Positions 38,722 through 48,392 of a stretch of DNA of 64,000 nucleotides are shown one piece after another (position 1 is the first letter of the stretch; the number at the start of each line of letters is the position of its first letter). The notes under the pieces are model-generated. The model worked only from the letters and a program-made list of their open reading frames with translations, did no database searches and was not told the DNA's origin. Position numbers and translations under genes: made by a program. The DNA comes from Corynebacterium minutissimum (GTDB taxonomy: Bacteria > Actinomycetota > Actinomycetes > Mycobacteriales > Mycobacteriaceae), in assembly GCF_000988205.1 (NCBI RefSeq), contig NZ_LAYQ01000023.1, forward strand, positions 80,225-144,224, given 5' to 3'.

Positions 38722-40149
38722 GTGGAGCAGCCCTCCGATAGCGCCCCCGTTTATGCACGGCGGATTATGGGCATCGAAACCGAGTACGGCATTACTGCGA
38801 GCACAAGCGATGGACAGCGGGTGATGTCCCCGGATGAGATCGCCCGCGTGCTTTTCCGGCCCATCGTGTCGAAGTACTCCTCCTCCAATATCTTCAGCCC
38901 CAACGCCTCCCGCCTCTACCTCGACGTGGGTTCCCACCCGGAGATCGCTACCGCGGAGTGCGATAGCTTAAGCCAGCTCATTGCCTATGAGCGCGCCGGC
39001 GATGCCATGGTCAACCGCATGGCCGTCCAGGCAGAGGAAGCTTTGGCGGACGAGGGGGAGAAGCGCGCTGTCTACTTGTTCAAGAACAATGTGGACTCTG
39101 CGGGCAATTCCTACGGCTGCCACGAGAACTACCTCATCGGCCGCCACGTGGTGCTCAAGGACCTTGGCAAAGCTCTGCTGCCATTCATGATCACCCGCCA
39201 GCTCATCTGTGGAGCAGGAATGATTAGGCCTGCCAGGGGAGAGGAACCGGCGCGTTTCGTGCTCTCCCAGCGCGCCGATCAAGTCTGGGAAGGTGTGTCC
39301 TCTGCGACGACTCGCTCGCGCCCCATCATCAATACTCGCGACGAACCGCATGGTGATTCCAAGCGTTTCCGCCGCATGCACGTTATCGTTGGCGACTCCA
39401 ACATGGCCGAACCCACGATGGCCCTCAAAGTTGGCTCCACGCTGCTCATGCTGGAGATGCTGGAAGCCGGTTTTGAGGTGCCGGCATTCTCGGTACTCGA
39501 GCCAATTAAACACATTAGGGCCATCGCGCTCGACCCCACCGGCCGCACCGAGCTTCCGCTTGAGGGAGGCGGCAGCACCACCGCGCTCGCCGTGCAGCAG
39601 GAGCTCTGTACCGCTGCCGAGCGCTGGCTGGATCACCGCGAGGACGCAGGCACTCCGACGGTTGAGTTGGCCCGGGTCGTGGACTTGTGGAAGCGCACCC
39701 TCCAGGCCATTGACACTCAGGATTTCTCCGGCGTTGACCGCGAGATCGATTGGGTCATCAAGCGCAGCCTGCTGAACCGCTACCGCGAGCGCCTGGGCGG
39801 GGATTGGTCGCACCCCAAGCTGGCACAGATTGACCTGACCTACCATGACATCCGTCCAGGTCGCGGCCTCTACAGCGTATTGGAGCAGCGCGGCATGGTG
39901 AAACGCTGGATCGACGATGCTGCAATCAACGCCGCAGTCGACACCGCCCCGCAGACCACCCGTGCCAAGCTGCGCGGGGAGTTTCTCGCTGTTGCCCGCG
40001 AGCTCGATGCCGCGGTAACGGTGGATTGGACGCGGATGAAGGTCAACCGGCCTGAACCGATGACCGAGGAGTTCTCCGACCCCTTTGTGTCCGAGGACCC
40101 GCGCCTAGATGGGTTGTTAGACTACATGCGTTCGCACCCAGGCTCGTAG
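38722..40149 (+). CDS. pafA: Pup-protein ligase PafA
   Basis: 475 residues. ATP-dependent isopeptide ligation of the Pup C-terminal glutamate to lysines. The N-terminal RRIMGIETEYGITAST with the metal Glu, then RLYLDVGSHPEIATAEC, AVYLFKNNVDSAGNSYGCHENY and the C-terminal helical domain are all present. Start is a GTG two bases after pup, giving MEQPSDSAPVYARR; an ATG at 38767 would begin just before the conserved motif, so the GTG is favoured but not certain. In proteasome-bearing actinobacteria prcB and prcA lie between pup and pafA; here the two are adjacent. Confidence 0.95.
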   Translation: MEQPSDSAPVYARRIMGIETEYGITASTSDGQRVMSPDEIARVLFRPIVSKYSSSNIFSPNASRLYLDVGSHPEIATAECDSLSQLIAYERAGDAMVNRMAVQAEEALADEGEKRAVYLFKNNVDSAGNSYGCHENYLIGRHVVLKDLGKALLPFMITRQLICGAGMIRPARGEEPARFVLSQRADQVWEGVSSATTRSRPIINTRDEPHGDSKRFRRMHVIVGDSNMAEPTMALKVGSTLLMLEMLEAGFEVPAFSVLEPIKHIRAIALDPTGRTELPLEGGGSTTALAVQQELCTAAERWLDHREDAGTPTVELARVVDLWKRTLQAIDTQDFSGVDREIDWVIKRSLLNRYRERLGGDWSHPKLAQIDLTYHDIRPGRGLYSVLEQRGMVKRWIDDAAINAAVDTAPQTTRAKLRGEFLAVARELDAAVTVDWTRMKVNRPEPMTEEFSDPFVSEDPRLDGLLDYMRSHPGS

Positions 40150-40180
40150 AGCCGTAGAGCTGATCAAGGAACCTGCCACT

Positions 40181-41197
40181 ATGCCTTCAGTAGATCGCAC
40201 TGCAGCCCGGACGCCGGTCAGAGACCGCGCTATCGAAAGGCTCACCAACCTCACCTTTGCCCTGCATGGGGCAGCGCACCAAGGCGGGGTTCCGGACCGC
40301 AGCGCGGCGTGGATCCGCAGCCACGTCGAGGGCTACCAGTCACGCAGCGACGAGGCCTTTCACAAGCAGCTTTCCCGCGACATCGTGACCCTGCAGCGCG
40401 CCGGTGTGCCAGTAGTACACAGCAGCGGCGCGGAAGGTTCGCTGTACCGGCTCGATCCCGAAAACTACCAGCTACCTCCCGTCGATTTCACGCCGGAGGA
40501 GGCCATGGTTCTCGGCGTAGCCGGCGGCATCGGCACTCCGGGAGGCTTAAGCGATTTCAGCCTCTCCGCGTGGACCAAGATCGCAGCCTCAGGCGCCTCC
40601 CGCGACTTGAGCGGAGCGCCGGTGTACACCGCAGTCAACGACATGACCAGGTTGAGCCCAGAGCTCGTCACTGGAGTCATCACCGCCGTGCGTGCTGGGC
40701 TGCGCATATCCTTTGATTACCACGCCACGCCCTCTGCCGAGGCGGTTCGCCGCCAGATGGATCCCTGGGGGCTGGTCAACCACCGGGATCGTGTTTATCT
40801 CGTCGGTTGGGATGTGGACCGCGAGGCTCCCCGAACTTTTCGCGCTACCCGCGTGGACAACGTCAGGCGCTCGCGCGCTGCGGCCACGCACCTCGAGCCC
40901 ACTGCACCACTGCAGGATCTCGTTGTAGAGGCGCTGGAGCGGGGCGAAACGGTAAATGCAGTCCTCGAGGTTCCCGAGGGGCAGGCCGCCGAGCTTGTCG
41001 ACGCCGGACGCAGGCGCGAGGATGGACTTCTAGAACTCACCAACGTACACCACGATTGGTTGGTGCGCACCGCTGCTGGCTATGCACCAGATGTCGTGGT
41101 TATCGAGCCACCCGAGGTTCGTGCCGACATCATCGCACTCCTAAGTGTCGGTGATGACCCATCATCAGCGTCTGGCGAGGAGGCCCGCCATGGTTGA
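40181..41197 (+). CDS. pafB: WYL-domain regulator PafB
   Basis: 338 residues. An N-terminal helix-turn-helix (AIERLTNLTFALHGAAHQ, SDEAFHKQLSRDIVTLQRAGVPV), then the WYL ligand-binding domain with RRQMDPWGLVNHRDRVYLVGWDVDREAPRTFRATRVDNV, then the WCX C-terminal segment. In mycobacteria PafB and PafC form one activator of the DNA-damage response, despite their place in the pup operon. AAGGA lies about ten bases before the ATG. The stop overlaps the start of pafC (ATG 41190), so the two are translationally coupled and probably made in equal amounts. Confidence 0.92.
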   Translation: MPSVDRTAARTPVRDRAIERLTNLTFALHGAAHQGGVPDRSAAWIRSHVEGYQSRSDEAFHKQLSRDIVTLQRAGVPVVHSSGAEGSLYRLDPENYQLPPVDFTPEEAMVLGVAGGIGTPGGLSDFSLSAWTKIAASGASRDLSGAPVYTAVNDMTRLSPELVTGVITAVRAGLRISFDYHATPSAEAVRRQMDPWGLVNHRDRVYLVGWDVDREAPRTFRATRVDNVRRSRAAATHLEPTAPLQDLVVEALERGETVNAVLEVPEGQAAELVDAGRRREDGLLELTNVHHDWLVRTAAGYAPDVVVIEPPEVRADIIALLSVGDDPSSASGEEARHG

Positions 41198-42154
41198 TCA
41201 ACCCGCAAGCTGCAGTCCCTTGTTCGCTCCCTCAACCTCATCCCTTACCTGCGTAACCACCCGGGGCTGACTCCGATGGAGGCTGCCGAGGATTTAGGGA
41301 TGACCCCTGCTGAGCTTAAGGATGCTATCGACCGTCTCTTCTGCTCCGGTGTGGGCCGCAATACCGAGGACCTTATCGACTTAAGCTTTAGCTACCGCGA
41401 TGGCATCGAGATCTACAACGACCAGGGCCTGACCCAGGCATTGCGCCTGACCCCAACTGAGGCCGGCGCATTGTTGCTGACGCTCGAGTCCCTTGAGGCA
41501 ATGCCGGGGCTTGTCGACGTCTCCGCGGTCCACTCTGCCGCCGCGAAGCTGCGCGAGATCATGGATGAAAAGACAGCCGCCATCTATGACTCCCTGGCCA
41601 CGACCGATCCCGAAGAGTCTGAGGTGCAAGCGGCGTTGGCGGGGGCCGTCGACAAGCGCCGGCAAGTGCGTTTTACCTACTGGAGTATGTCCTCCAACCG
41701 GACGAGTGAGCGTACCGTGCATCCGGCCCGCATCTTTATCGTGGACGGCGAACCCTATTTGGTGGCCTGGGACGAGTCGGTGGGGGAGCACCGCACGTTC
41801 CGCCTTGACCGGATGAGTGATGTCGAAGTGCTCGACGCTTCCGCGACACCACATGTGCGGGAGCTGGATTTCGACCCGGACTCCCCGTTTGGTCTAGATC
41901 ACACTCTCACCGCCGAGCTGGAGATTCACCAAGAATTCACCTGGCTAGCGGAACACTACGACATCACCCTTGGCGAGACCCTAGAAAATGGCCTCATAGC
42001 TGCAACGATGCCGGTCGGCTCGGAGGCGTGGTTTAGCCGTTTCGCGCTCGGCCAAGCTGATCGCATGCGGGTTGTGGGGCCGCAGAAGCTCGTTGACGCC
42101 ATTTCGGAGCATAGAAAACGAGCACTGGAGCGTTATACTCAACTGCCAGACTAA
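41190..42154 (+). CDS. pafC: WYL-domain regulator PafC, apparent 1-nt deletion at codon 5
   Basis: Partner of PafB. ATG 41190 has AGGAGG ten bases upstream and overlaps the pafB stop. The reading MVDQP then breaks: one C or G appears missing in ACCCGC (41201-41206). With it restored the protein continues [24 protein letters not shown] and on through the intact rest, giving 321 residues, the normal size. If the sequence is right, only an internal start (ATG 41276) remains and part of the N-terminal DNA-binding helix is lost. The WYL core [40 protein letters not shown] is intact. Confidence 0.88.
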
Positions 42155-42237
42155 GAGCTCTCCCGCGTGCACGTCGCTCAGCGTCGCGCTGTGTGAACAA
42201 ACACGCTTCATCGACCAAGAAAGAAGGGGCACCCTCA

Positions 42238-42501
42238 ATGACCGTGGGACCTTTGGAAATCGGCCTTGTTGTTCTCGTGATCGTGCTGTTGTTCGGCGCT
42301 AAGAAGCTGCCGGAGCTGGCTCGCTCCATGGGCCGGTCTATGCGCATCTTCAAGTCCGAAGTCAAGGAGATGAAAGAGGAGAACAACACCTCTGAGCAGC
42401 AGGGCCAGATCGCGGGCTCCAAGCAGTCCGACGAGGACTTCTGGAACAGCCCGGAGATGCAGCCGCGCACTTCCAAGCCGGCTGACGGAAACCAGAACTA
42501 A
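42238..42501 (+). CDS. tatA: Twin-arginine translocase subunit TatA
   Basis: 87 residues. One N-terminal membrane helix ([18 protein letters not shown]) followed by the hinge and amphipathic helix [23 protein letters not shown], then an acidic tail. TatA oligomers form the export pore for folded proteins. AAGAAGGGG precedes ATG 42238; upstream in-frame codons to 42193 are ruled out by the usual short N-terminus. tatC follows 91 bp later, beyond a hairpin that may tune the TatA:TatC ratio. Ends [10 protein letters not shown]. Confidence 0.95.
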   Translation: MTVGPLEIGLVVLVIVLLFGAKKLPELARSMGRSMRIFKSEVKEMKEENNTSEQQGQIAGSKQSDEDFWNSPEMQPRTSKPADGNQN

Positions 42502-42511
42502 TAATCTTTCC

Positions 42512-42564
42512 CGGCAGGCAGACCACACTCCGAGTCCCTCGGCGTGCTGAGGCCTCGCCTGCCG
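42512..42564 (+). terminator. Hairpin between tatA and tatC (attenuator?)
   Basis: CGGCAGGC (42512-42519) pairs with GCCTGCCG (42557-42564) around an inner stem CACTCCGAG/CTCGGCGTG; the following bases GTCGTGGGCTTTTCTG end in a short T run. It could terminate part of the transcripts after tatA, fitting the higher TatA demand. Confidence 0.55.
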
Positions 42565-42592
42565 TCGTGGGCTTTTCTGTGGAGGTCTTGCT

Positions 42593-43681
42593 TTGAGTAC
42601 CGCGAGTACACCGTCGAATCCTGCTTCTAACGCGCCGAAGCAAAAATGGAGCTCAAAGCTACGCCGCAAGCCCAAGAACCCAACGGGGGAGATGACCTTA
42701 GTTCAGCACCTCCAGGAGCTGCGCCGACGCATCGTCATTTCCCTTCTCGCCCTCGCTGTGGGTGCCATCATCGGATTCATCTGGTACCAACACGCCCCGT
42801 TTGGCATGTCACCGCTAGGTGAGATTTTGCGCGGTCCCTATTGCTCACTCCCTGAAGAGAGCCGTGTTTCCTTCTCCGCGGACGGCGAATGCCGTCTGCT
42901 CGCAACCAGCCCCTTCGAAATGCTGATGCTCCGACTCAAGGTTGGCGCGTTAGCCGGCACTGTGCTGTCCTCACCGGTCTGGCTCTACCAGATATGGGCC
43001 TTCATCGTGCCCGGCCTGCACAAGAACGAACGCCGCTTTACCTTTTTGTTTGTCTCGACTGCGGTCCTGCTCTTCGTGCTCGGCGCGGTTCTCGCCTACG
43101 TCATCCTTTCCGTGGGTCTGGAGTTCCTCATGGGCATGGGCTCGGAGTACCAGACCGCAGCGCTCACGGGTGAGCGTTACTTCTACTTCCTGCTGGCGTT
43201 GCTCCTCATCTTTGGCGTGAGCTTTGAGATCCCACTACTCGTGGTTTGCCTTAATCTGATTGGTGTTTTGGAATATGACCACGTCAAAGATAAGCGCCGC
43301 ATCATCATTGTCGTCATCATGATTTTCGCCGCGGTTGTTACACCGGGCCAAGAACCCTTCTCAATGTTGGTTTTGGCCGGTGCTCTCGTGGTTCTTGTGG
43401 AGATAGCTTTCCAGTTCTGCCGCATCAACGACAAGCGCCAAAAGCGCCAACGTCCAGACTGGATGGACTTGGACGATGAAACTGCCTCGTCGCTGGATGA
43501 AGGTCCGGGTGCCATTGGCGCACCAACTCCGGTGTCTGCATCCACGAGCGTCTCTGTGTCTTCGCGGCCGGTATCTTCCAGGCCGGTGGCCTCGGCTTCG
43601 TCTGCTGACGCTCGGGTACCGCAGCCTCAGCAGACGAATACTCAGCCGCCGCAGAGCGGCTTTTTCGACGACGTTCTGTAA
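42593..43681 (+). CDS. tatC: Twin-arginine translocase subunit TatC
   Basis: 362 residues. Receptor for twin-arginine signal peptides. Conserved N-terminal MTLVQHLQELRRRIVISLLAL with the LxELR motif; six membrane segments; ATSPFEMLMLRLKVG and FEIPLLVVCLNLIGVL are conserved. Residues about 285-362 are a C-terminal low-complexity tail rich in Ser/Val/Pro/Gln (ASTSVSVSSRPVSSRPVASAS), longer than in E. coli TatC and probably cytoplasmic. Start is a TTG at 42593 with GGAGG seven bases upstream; no better ATG precedes the conserved region. Confidence 0.93.
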   Translation: MSTASTPSNPASNAPKQKWSSKLRRKPKNPTGEMTLVQHLQELRRRIVISLLALAVGAIIGFIWYQHAPFGMSPLGEILRGPYCSLPEESRVSFSADGECRLLATSPFEMLMLRLKVGALAGTVLSSPVWLYQIWAFIVPGLHKNERRFTFLFVSTAVLLFVLGAVLAYVILSVGLEFLMGMGSEYQTAALTGERYFYFLLALLLIFGVSFEIPLLVVCLNLIGVLEYDHVKDKRRIIIVVIMIFAAVVTPGQEPFSMLVLAGALVVLVEIAFQFCRINDKRQKRQRPDWMDLDDETASSLDEGPGAIGAPTPVSASTSVSVSSRPVSSRPVASASSADARVPQPQQTNTQPPQSGFFDDVL

Positions 43682-43779
43682 GCTGGTCAGCCTTCTTAGG
43701 GGACTTGTTCAAACTATCCCGCTTGGCGCCGGGGACCGGCGCGCTAGCAGGCCGCCCTTGACAGGTACCCTGGAGACTT

Positions 43780-46592
43780 ATGACACTGACGCATCTGGAC
43801 GAGTTCACCCAAGCGCTTCCGTACTCACTGGATGAATTCCAGATCCAAGGATGCCAAGCCGTCGAAGCTGGCCACGGTGTTCTGGTCTGTGCGCCCACCG
43901 GCGCGGGTAAAACCGTGGTGGGTGAGTTCGCCGTGTCCTTGGCGCTGCGCCAAGGGACCCGCTGTTTCTACACCACACCCATCAAGGCGCTGAGTAACCA
44001 GAAGTACCACGACCTAGTTGACGCGCATGGTGAGGATGCGGTCGGGCTGCTGACCGGTGATGTCTCCATTAACTCCTCCGCGGACATCCTCGTGATGACC
44101 ACTGAGGTTTTGCGCAACATGATTTACGCGGGCTCAGGTGCATTGGATCGCTTGACCCATGTGGTCATGGATGAGATCCACTTTCTTGCGGATGCTTCGC
44201 GCGGCGCAGTGTGGGAAGAGGTCATCCTCAACCTGGAGGAGCACGTCTCCATCATTGGTTTGTCCGCAACGGTATCCAACTCCGAGGAGTTCGGCCGGTG
44301 GCTAACCACCGTGCGCGGAGATACCAAGGTCATCGTTACCGATAAGCGCCCCGTACCGCTGGACCAGTGGATGATGGTCGGCCGCAAAATCTATCCGCTT
44401 TTTGAACCCGACTCAGGCGGCCAGGTAAACACTGAGCTCGCACGGCGTATCCAACGTCTGGAGGCCGGCGATACCGATAATGGCCGCGCAGACTATGCCC
44501 AGAACCGTGCGAGCTTCCGCGCCCGCGCCCGTCACAAAGGCGGCGGGCGCGGCGACCGGCACAGTGATCGGCGCAGCGGCGCGCCTCGTGCGCAGGACCG
44601 TTACCGTCCGCTTGGCCGCCCGGAGGTTCTCAAAGAGCTGCAATCAATGGAGATGCTGCCGGCAATTACCTTCATCTTCTCCCGCGCGGGCTGCGACGGT
44701 GCTCTGTATCAGTGCTTGCGCTCCCGCATGGTGCTGACCTCCCAGGAGGAGGCTGTTGAGATCAAGGCCATCGTCGATAAGGGCGTGGAAGGCATTCCGG
44801 AAGAAGACCTCAAGGTCCTTGATTTCAAACGTTGGCGCGAAGCACTCTCGCGTGGCTTCGCCGCTCACCACGCAGGAATGCTGCCGGCCTTTAGGCACAT
44901 CGTGGAAGAACTGTTCGTCAAGGGCCTCGTGCGGGCAGTCTTCGCCACCGAAACGTTGGCCCTAGGAATCAACATGCCGGCGCGCACCGTGGTGCTGGAA
45001 AAGCTGGTGAAATTTAACGGCGAGGCACACGTGGACCTGACACCGGGCCAGTACACACAGCTCACCGGCCGCGCCGGTAGGCGAGGCATCGATACCTTGG
45101 GCAATGCCGTCGTTCAGTGGGCACCCGCTATGGATCCCACCGCGGTGGCGGGGCTTGCGTCAACTCGTACCTATCCGCTCATTTCCACTTTCGAGCCCGG
45201 CTACAACATGGCTATCAACCTGCTGGGCATGCTTGGCTTTGATGACTCGCTCCGATTGCTGGAGAAGTCTTTCGCCCAGTTCCAGGCGGATGGATCCGTT
45301 GTGGAGGAAACCCGAGAGATTGAGCGCGCTGAGCACCGCGTCCGCGAACTACGCGCACAGTTGGAGCAGGCCGTAGATAACTTGGCTCCGCCTGCCGCCG
45401 ATGGCGAAGACCCCGCTGAGATTCTCATGGACTATATGCGGCTGCGCCGAGCGCTGACCGACGAGGAGAAGTCAGCGCGGGCATCCAAGAAGGAGGAGAG
45501 GAACAAGGAAGTTGCCGCAGTACTGGCTCGCTTGCAGGTGGGTGAGGTCATCGCCATCGCAACAAAGAAGCGGCCAACGTTGCTGTCGTTATTACTCCGG
45601 CCAACCAGACTGCCGATCCACGCCCCTGGGTAACCACTGAAACGGGATGGTCTGGACGCATCGATTCCGCCGGTATCGATAATCCGCCGATCGTCGTTGG
45701 GCACATGAAGCTCCCGCGCGCAGCGCAGAAGAACCCGCGCCGCCATACCCGATTTGTCCAGGAGTCCTTCAAGCGCGACTACTACAAGCGTCCGAAGAAG
45801 ATGCGCACTGAGCCGCGGAATCGCCCCAACAAGAAGATCGCGCAGTTGCGCGATGCCCTCCGCGAACATCCGGTGCACCATTGGCCCGCAACCGACCGCG
45901 AACAGCTGGCCGGGGTGGCGCAGAAGCTGGCGCGCCGCGAACGCGAGCTAGCCAGGCTTGAGGATAAGGTCGAGCGCGCCACGGATACTCTTGGCCGCAC
46001 TTTCGAGCGGATCGTGGATCTTCTGGCGGAGATGGACTACGTGGAGTTTGATGGTTACGGCGAAAACCGCGAGCCGGTCATCACGGATGAGGGCGAGCGT
46101 CTGGCCAAAATCCACTCCGAATCGGACCTACTGGTGGCGCAATGCCTCAAGCGCGGTATCTGGAACGACCTCGACCCGGCGGAGCTGGCCGGTGTGGCCT
46201 CCCTCTGTGTCTTTGAAAACCGCAAGACCACTCGCGGAGAACCCGGTGCGGCCACTGACGCGATGGCTAACGCCATGGACGCTACGTGGCGCATTTATAG
46301 CGAGCTCGTCGCCGATGAGAAACGCCATAACCTGCCGCAAACGAGGGAGCCGGAGCCTTCTTTCGCGCTAGCTATCCACCAGTGGACGGCGGGCGCGCCG
46401 CTGGCCTATTGCATGGCTGCTGCCAACGATTCCGGCGCGGAGCTGACTCCCGGTGACTTTGTCCGCTGGTGCCGCCAGGTCATCGACCTGCTCCAGCAGG
46501 TGGCGAAGACGGGCTACGAGGACGAAATTCGTCGCAATGCCCGGCGCGCCATTGACGCGATCCAGCGCGGCGTCGTCGCCATCGGCGCCTAG
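43780..46592 (+). pseudogene. helY: DEAD/DEAH-box RNA helicase HelY (Mtr4/Ski2-like), apparent 1-nt deletion
   Basis: Ski2-like helicase, 937 residues after repair. Walker A APTGAGKT, DEIH box VVMDEIHFL, SAT motif IGLSATVSN, and motif VI QLTGRAGRRGIDTLG. A charged insert (RARARHKGGGRGDRHSDRRS) lies between the RecA domains. At 45572-45575 one G seems missing in AAGCGGCCAAC; as CGGGCC it continues RANVAVVITPANQTADPRP and joins the downstream frame (MKLPRAAQKNPRRHTRF ... DAIQRGVVAIG) with its rRNA-helicase C-terminal domain. As given, the first part stops at 45633. TACCCT eight bases before ATG 43780, leaderless. Located as in C. glutamicum between tatC and pepQ. Confidence 0.9.
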
Positions 46593-46601
46593 GCTTAGCG
46601 C

Positions 46602-47231
46602 CTAGTCTTCGGTGCCACCGCGAAGCAGCGCCGTGGCTGCCGCCGCGAGTACTTGGCGGTGGGGCGAAACGAGCGCCACGGTGGCGAGCTTGAGGTTGCG
46701 CCCCAACGGGTTAAGGATGAGGGCTTGCGTACCGATAACAGCGTCATCGACTAAAGCTGGACCGCCCGAGTCACCTTTGACTGCCGGAATCGTGTTGAAG
46801 ACAAATCCGGCGGGGGAGACGGTGGTGCGGAAGTCAATGGACCAGGTGCGGAAGAAGGGAAGGAGAAAAAGCCCACTGCGCTGTTGGGCACGGCGAGCTT
46901 TTCCGCCATATCCCCAGGTGGTGACTGGGGCGCGGAATGGCGGGGTACTTTCTGCAAGCCCAGGAAGGTCCCGGGGCGGGGCCGGCCGGTCGAGCAAGCA
47001 CAGCGCCATGTCGGTCCCATCAATCGTGCGCACGGCGGCCACGCGCCGGTTGAACCCGCCACTCACCCTGTAGTGATCCCCCTTATCAAGGCCGTCGCGG
47101 AAGAAGTGCGCGCAGGTCAGAACCAACCGGGTTGCCTGTTGGGAGCGGGGTCTTAAGGACGCATCGATGAGCACTCCCGAGCAATAGCTTGAGCGAGTCC
47201 GGAGCTTGACGGCAGCGGGATAGGAATTCAC
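46602..47231 (-). CDS. Trypsin-like serine protease, no signal peptide
   Basis: 209 residues. The complete catalytic triad of the chymotrypsin clan is visible: His in VLTCAHFF, Asp in DGTDMALCLL and Ser in KGDSGGPALV. The N-terminus (MNSYPAAVKLRTRSSYCSGVLI) lacks a signal peptide, so it may be cytoplasmic or exported by another route, which is unusual for this family. The GTG start at 47231 has TAAGCT (minus, 47239-47244) exactly seven bases upstream, supporting a leaderless mRNA and ruling out a longer leader with a signal peptide on this transcript. Divergent from pepQ, 45 bp away. Confidence 0.8.
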   Translation of the reverse strand: MNSYPAAVKLRTRSSYCSGVLIDASLRPRSQQATRLVLTCAHFFRDGLDKGDHYRVSGGFNRRVAAVRTIDGTDMALCLLDRPAPPRDLPGLAESTPPFRAPVTTWGYGGKARRAQQRSGLFLLPFFRTWSIDFRTTVSPAGFVFNTIPAVKGDSGGPALVDDAVIGTQALILNPLGRNLKLATVALVSPHRQVLAAAATALLRGGTED

Positions 47232-47279
47232 GCCTCCCAGCTTAACTGGACAAAGGCGGGCGGTAGGCTAACTGTCATG
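47231..47279. promoter_or_regulatory. Divergent leaderless promoters of protease and pepQ
   Basis: TAAGCT (minus, 47239-47244) and TAGGCT (plus, 47264-47269) each lie seven bases before their start codon (GTG 47231 minus; ATG 47277 plus). The -10 boxes face away from each other, 19 bp apart, so the -35 regions overlap. Confidence 0.65.
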
Positions 47280-48392
47280 ACTGATTATGCGTCCCGACTG
47301 AGCCGTTCCCGCGCTATCGCAGCTGCTAAAGGCATCGACATCCTGTTAGTGGGTACAGGTGCCGAATTCGCGTACCTCACCGGTTCGTGGGTCTCCTCCC
47401 ACGAGCGCCTGACCTGCTTGGTTATCCGTCCCGATGCCGAACCGGTAATCGTCGCCCCCAGCACCGACATTGAGTCGCTTCAGGGCGTTGCGACCCAGCT
47501 GGTGGGATGGAGCGATGGGCAGGATCCCTATGCGCTGGCCTTGGAAGGTGCGCGCCCTACCACCGTTGCCTTGGGATCCTCACTCACCGCCGATCACGTG
47601 CTGCGCTTTCAGTCCGCAATTGGCAACCTCGAAGCTAGTACTGCGAAGGAACAGCACCCCGCAAAGTATGTTCTGGCCACCGAGGCCCTCGCCGAGCTTT
47701 TTACCCGCAAGGATCCAGATGAGGTGGCTGAGCTACGCGCTGCAGCGGCGGCTATCGACGCTGTCCACGCCGAGGTGCCGCGCCTCCTGCAGCCGGGGCG
47801 CACTGAGGCCGAAGTAGCGGCGGATTTGCGCGAGCTTATCTTGCGCGAGCACCGCGAAGTGGATTTCATCATCGTGGGCTCCGGTCCGAATGGAGCCAAT
47901 CCACACTATGACTTTGGGGACCGAGTACTCGCCGCCGGCGATCCCGTGGTGGTGGATATTGGCGGCACGCTGCCCTCGGGCTATCACTCCGACTGCACCC
48001 GCACCTACGTCGTTGGCGCCGATCCTGCTGCCGCGCCGGCAGAGTTTCGCGAGGCTTACGCGGTCCTAGAGAAGGCCCAGGCTGCCGGCCGAGCTGCTGC
48101 GCGCCCGGGTGCGACCGCCCAGGAGATCGACCGAGCCACGCGCAGCGTGATCGAAGACGCCGGTTGGGGTGAGTTCTTCACGCACCGCACCGGACACGGC
48201 ATTGGCTTGTCGACGCACGAGGAGCCCTTCATCATGGAAGGAAACGGGCTGGAACTTTCCGAGTCCATGGCCTTCTCGATCGAGCCGGGTATCTACGTAC
48301 CGGGCAAGTGGGGAATGCGCCTTGAGGACATCGTGGTAATCACCGAGTCCGGCTACGAGTCCCTGAACCAGGCACCGCGGGGGTTGCGCTAA
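47277..48392 (+). CDS. pepQ: Xaa-Pro aminopeptidase/dipeptidase (M24)
   Basis: 371 residues. Creatinase-like N-terminal domain, then the pita-bread metallopeptidase with the five dinuclear-metal ligands: Asp in VVVDIGG and SDCTRTY, His in HRTGHGIG, Glu in THEEPFIMEG and Glu in RLEDIVV. Cleaves peptide bonds before proline; substrate size is not predictable. TAGGCT seven bases before ATG 47277 gives a predicted leaderless mRNA. The stop overlaps the next gene's ATG (TAATG at 48390-48394), so it is coupled to the SDR. The gene order helY-pepQ-SDR agrees with C. glutamicum. Confidence 0.92.
   Translation: MTDYASRLSRSRAIAAAKGIDILLVGTGAEFAYLTGSWVSSHERLTCLVIRPDAEPVIVAPSTDIESLQGVATQLVGWSDGQDPYALALEGARPTTVALGSSLTADHVLRFQSAIGNLEASTAKEQHPAKYVLATEALAELFTRKDPDEVAELRAAAAAIDAVHAEVPRLLQPGRTEAEVAADLRELILREHREVDFIIVGSGPNGANPHYDFGDRVLAAGDPVVVDIGGTLPSGYHSDCTRTYVVGADPAAAPAEFREAYAVLEKAQAAGRAAARPGATAQEIDRATRSVIEDAGWGEFFTHRTGHGIGLSTHEEPFIMEGNGLELSESMAFSIEPGIYVPGKWGMRLEDIVVITESGYESLNQAPRGLR

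Noticed and set aside
38719..38722. Missing prcB/prcA as a deletion specific to this strain
   Set aside because: Absence of the proteasome core is normal for Corynebacterium, so it is not a strain-level loss.
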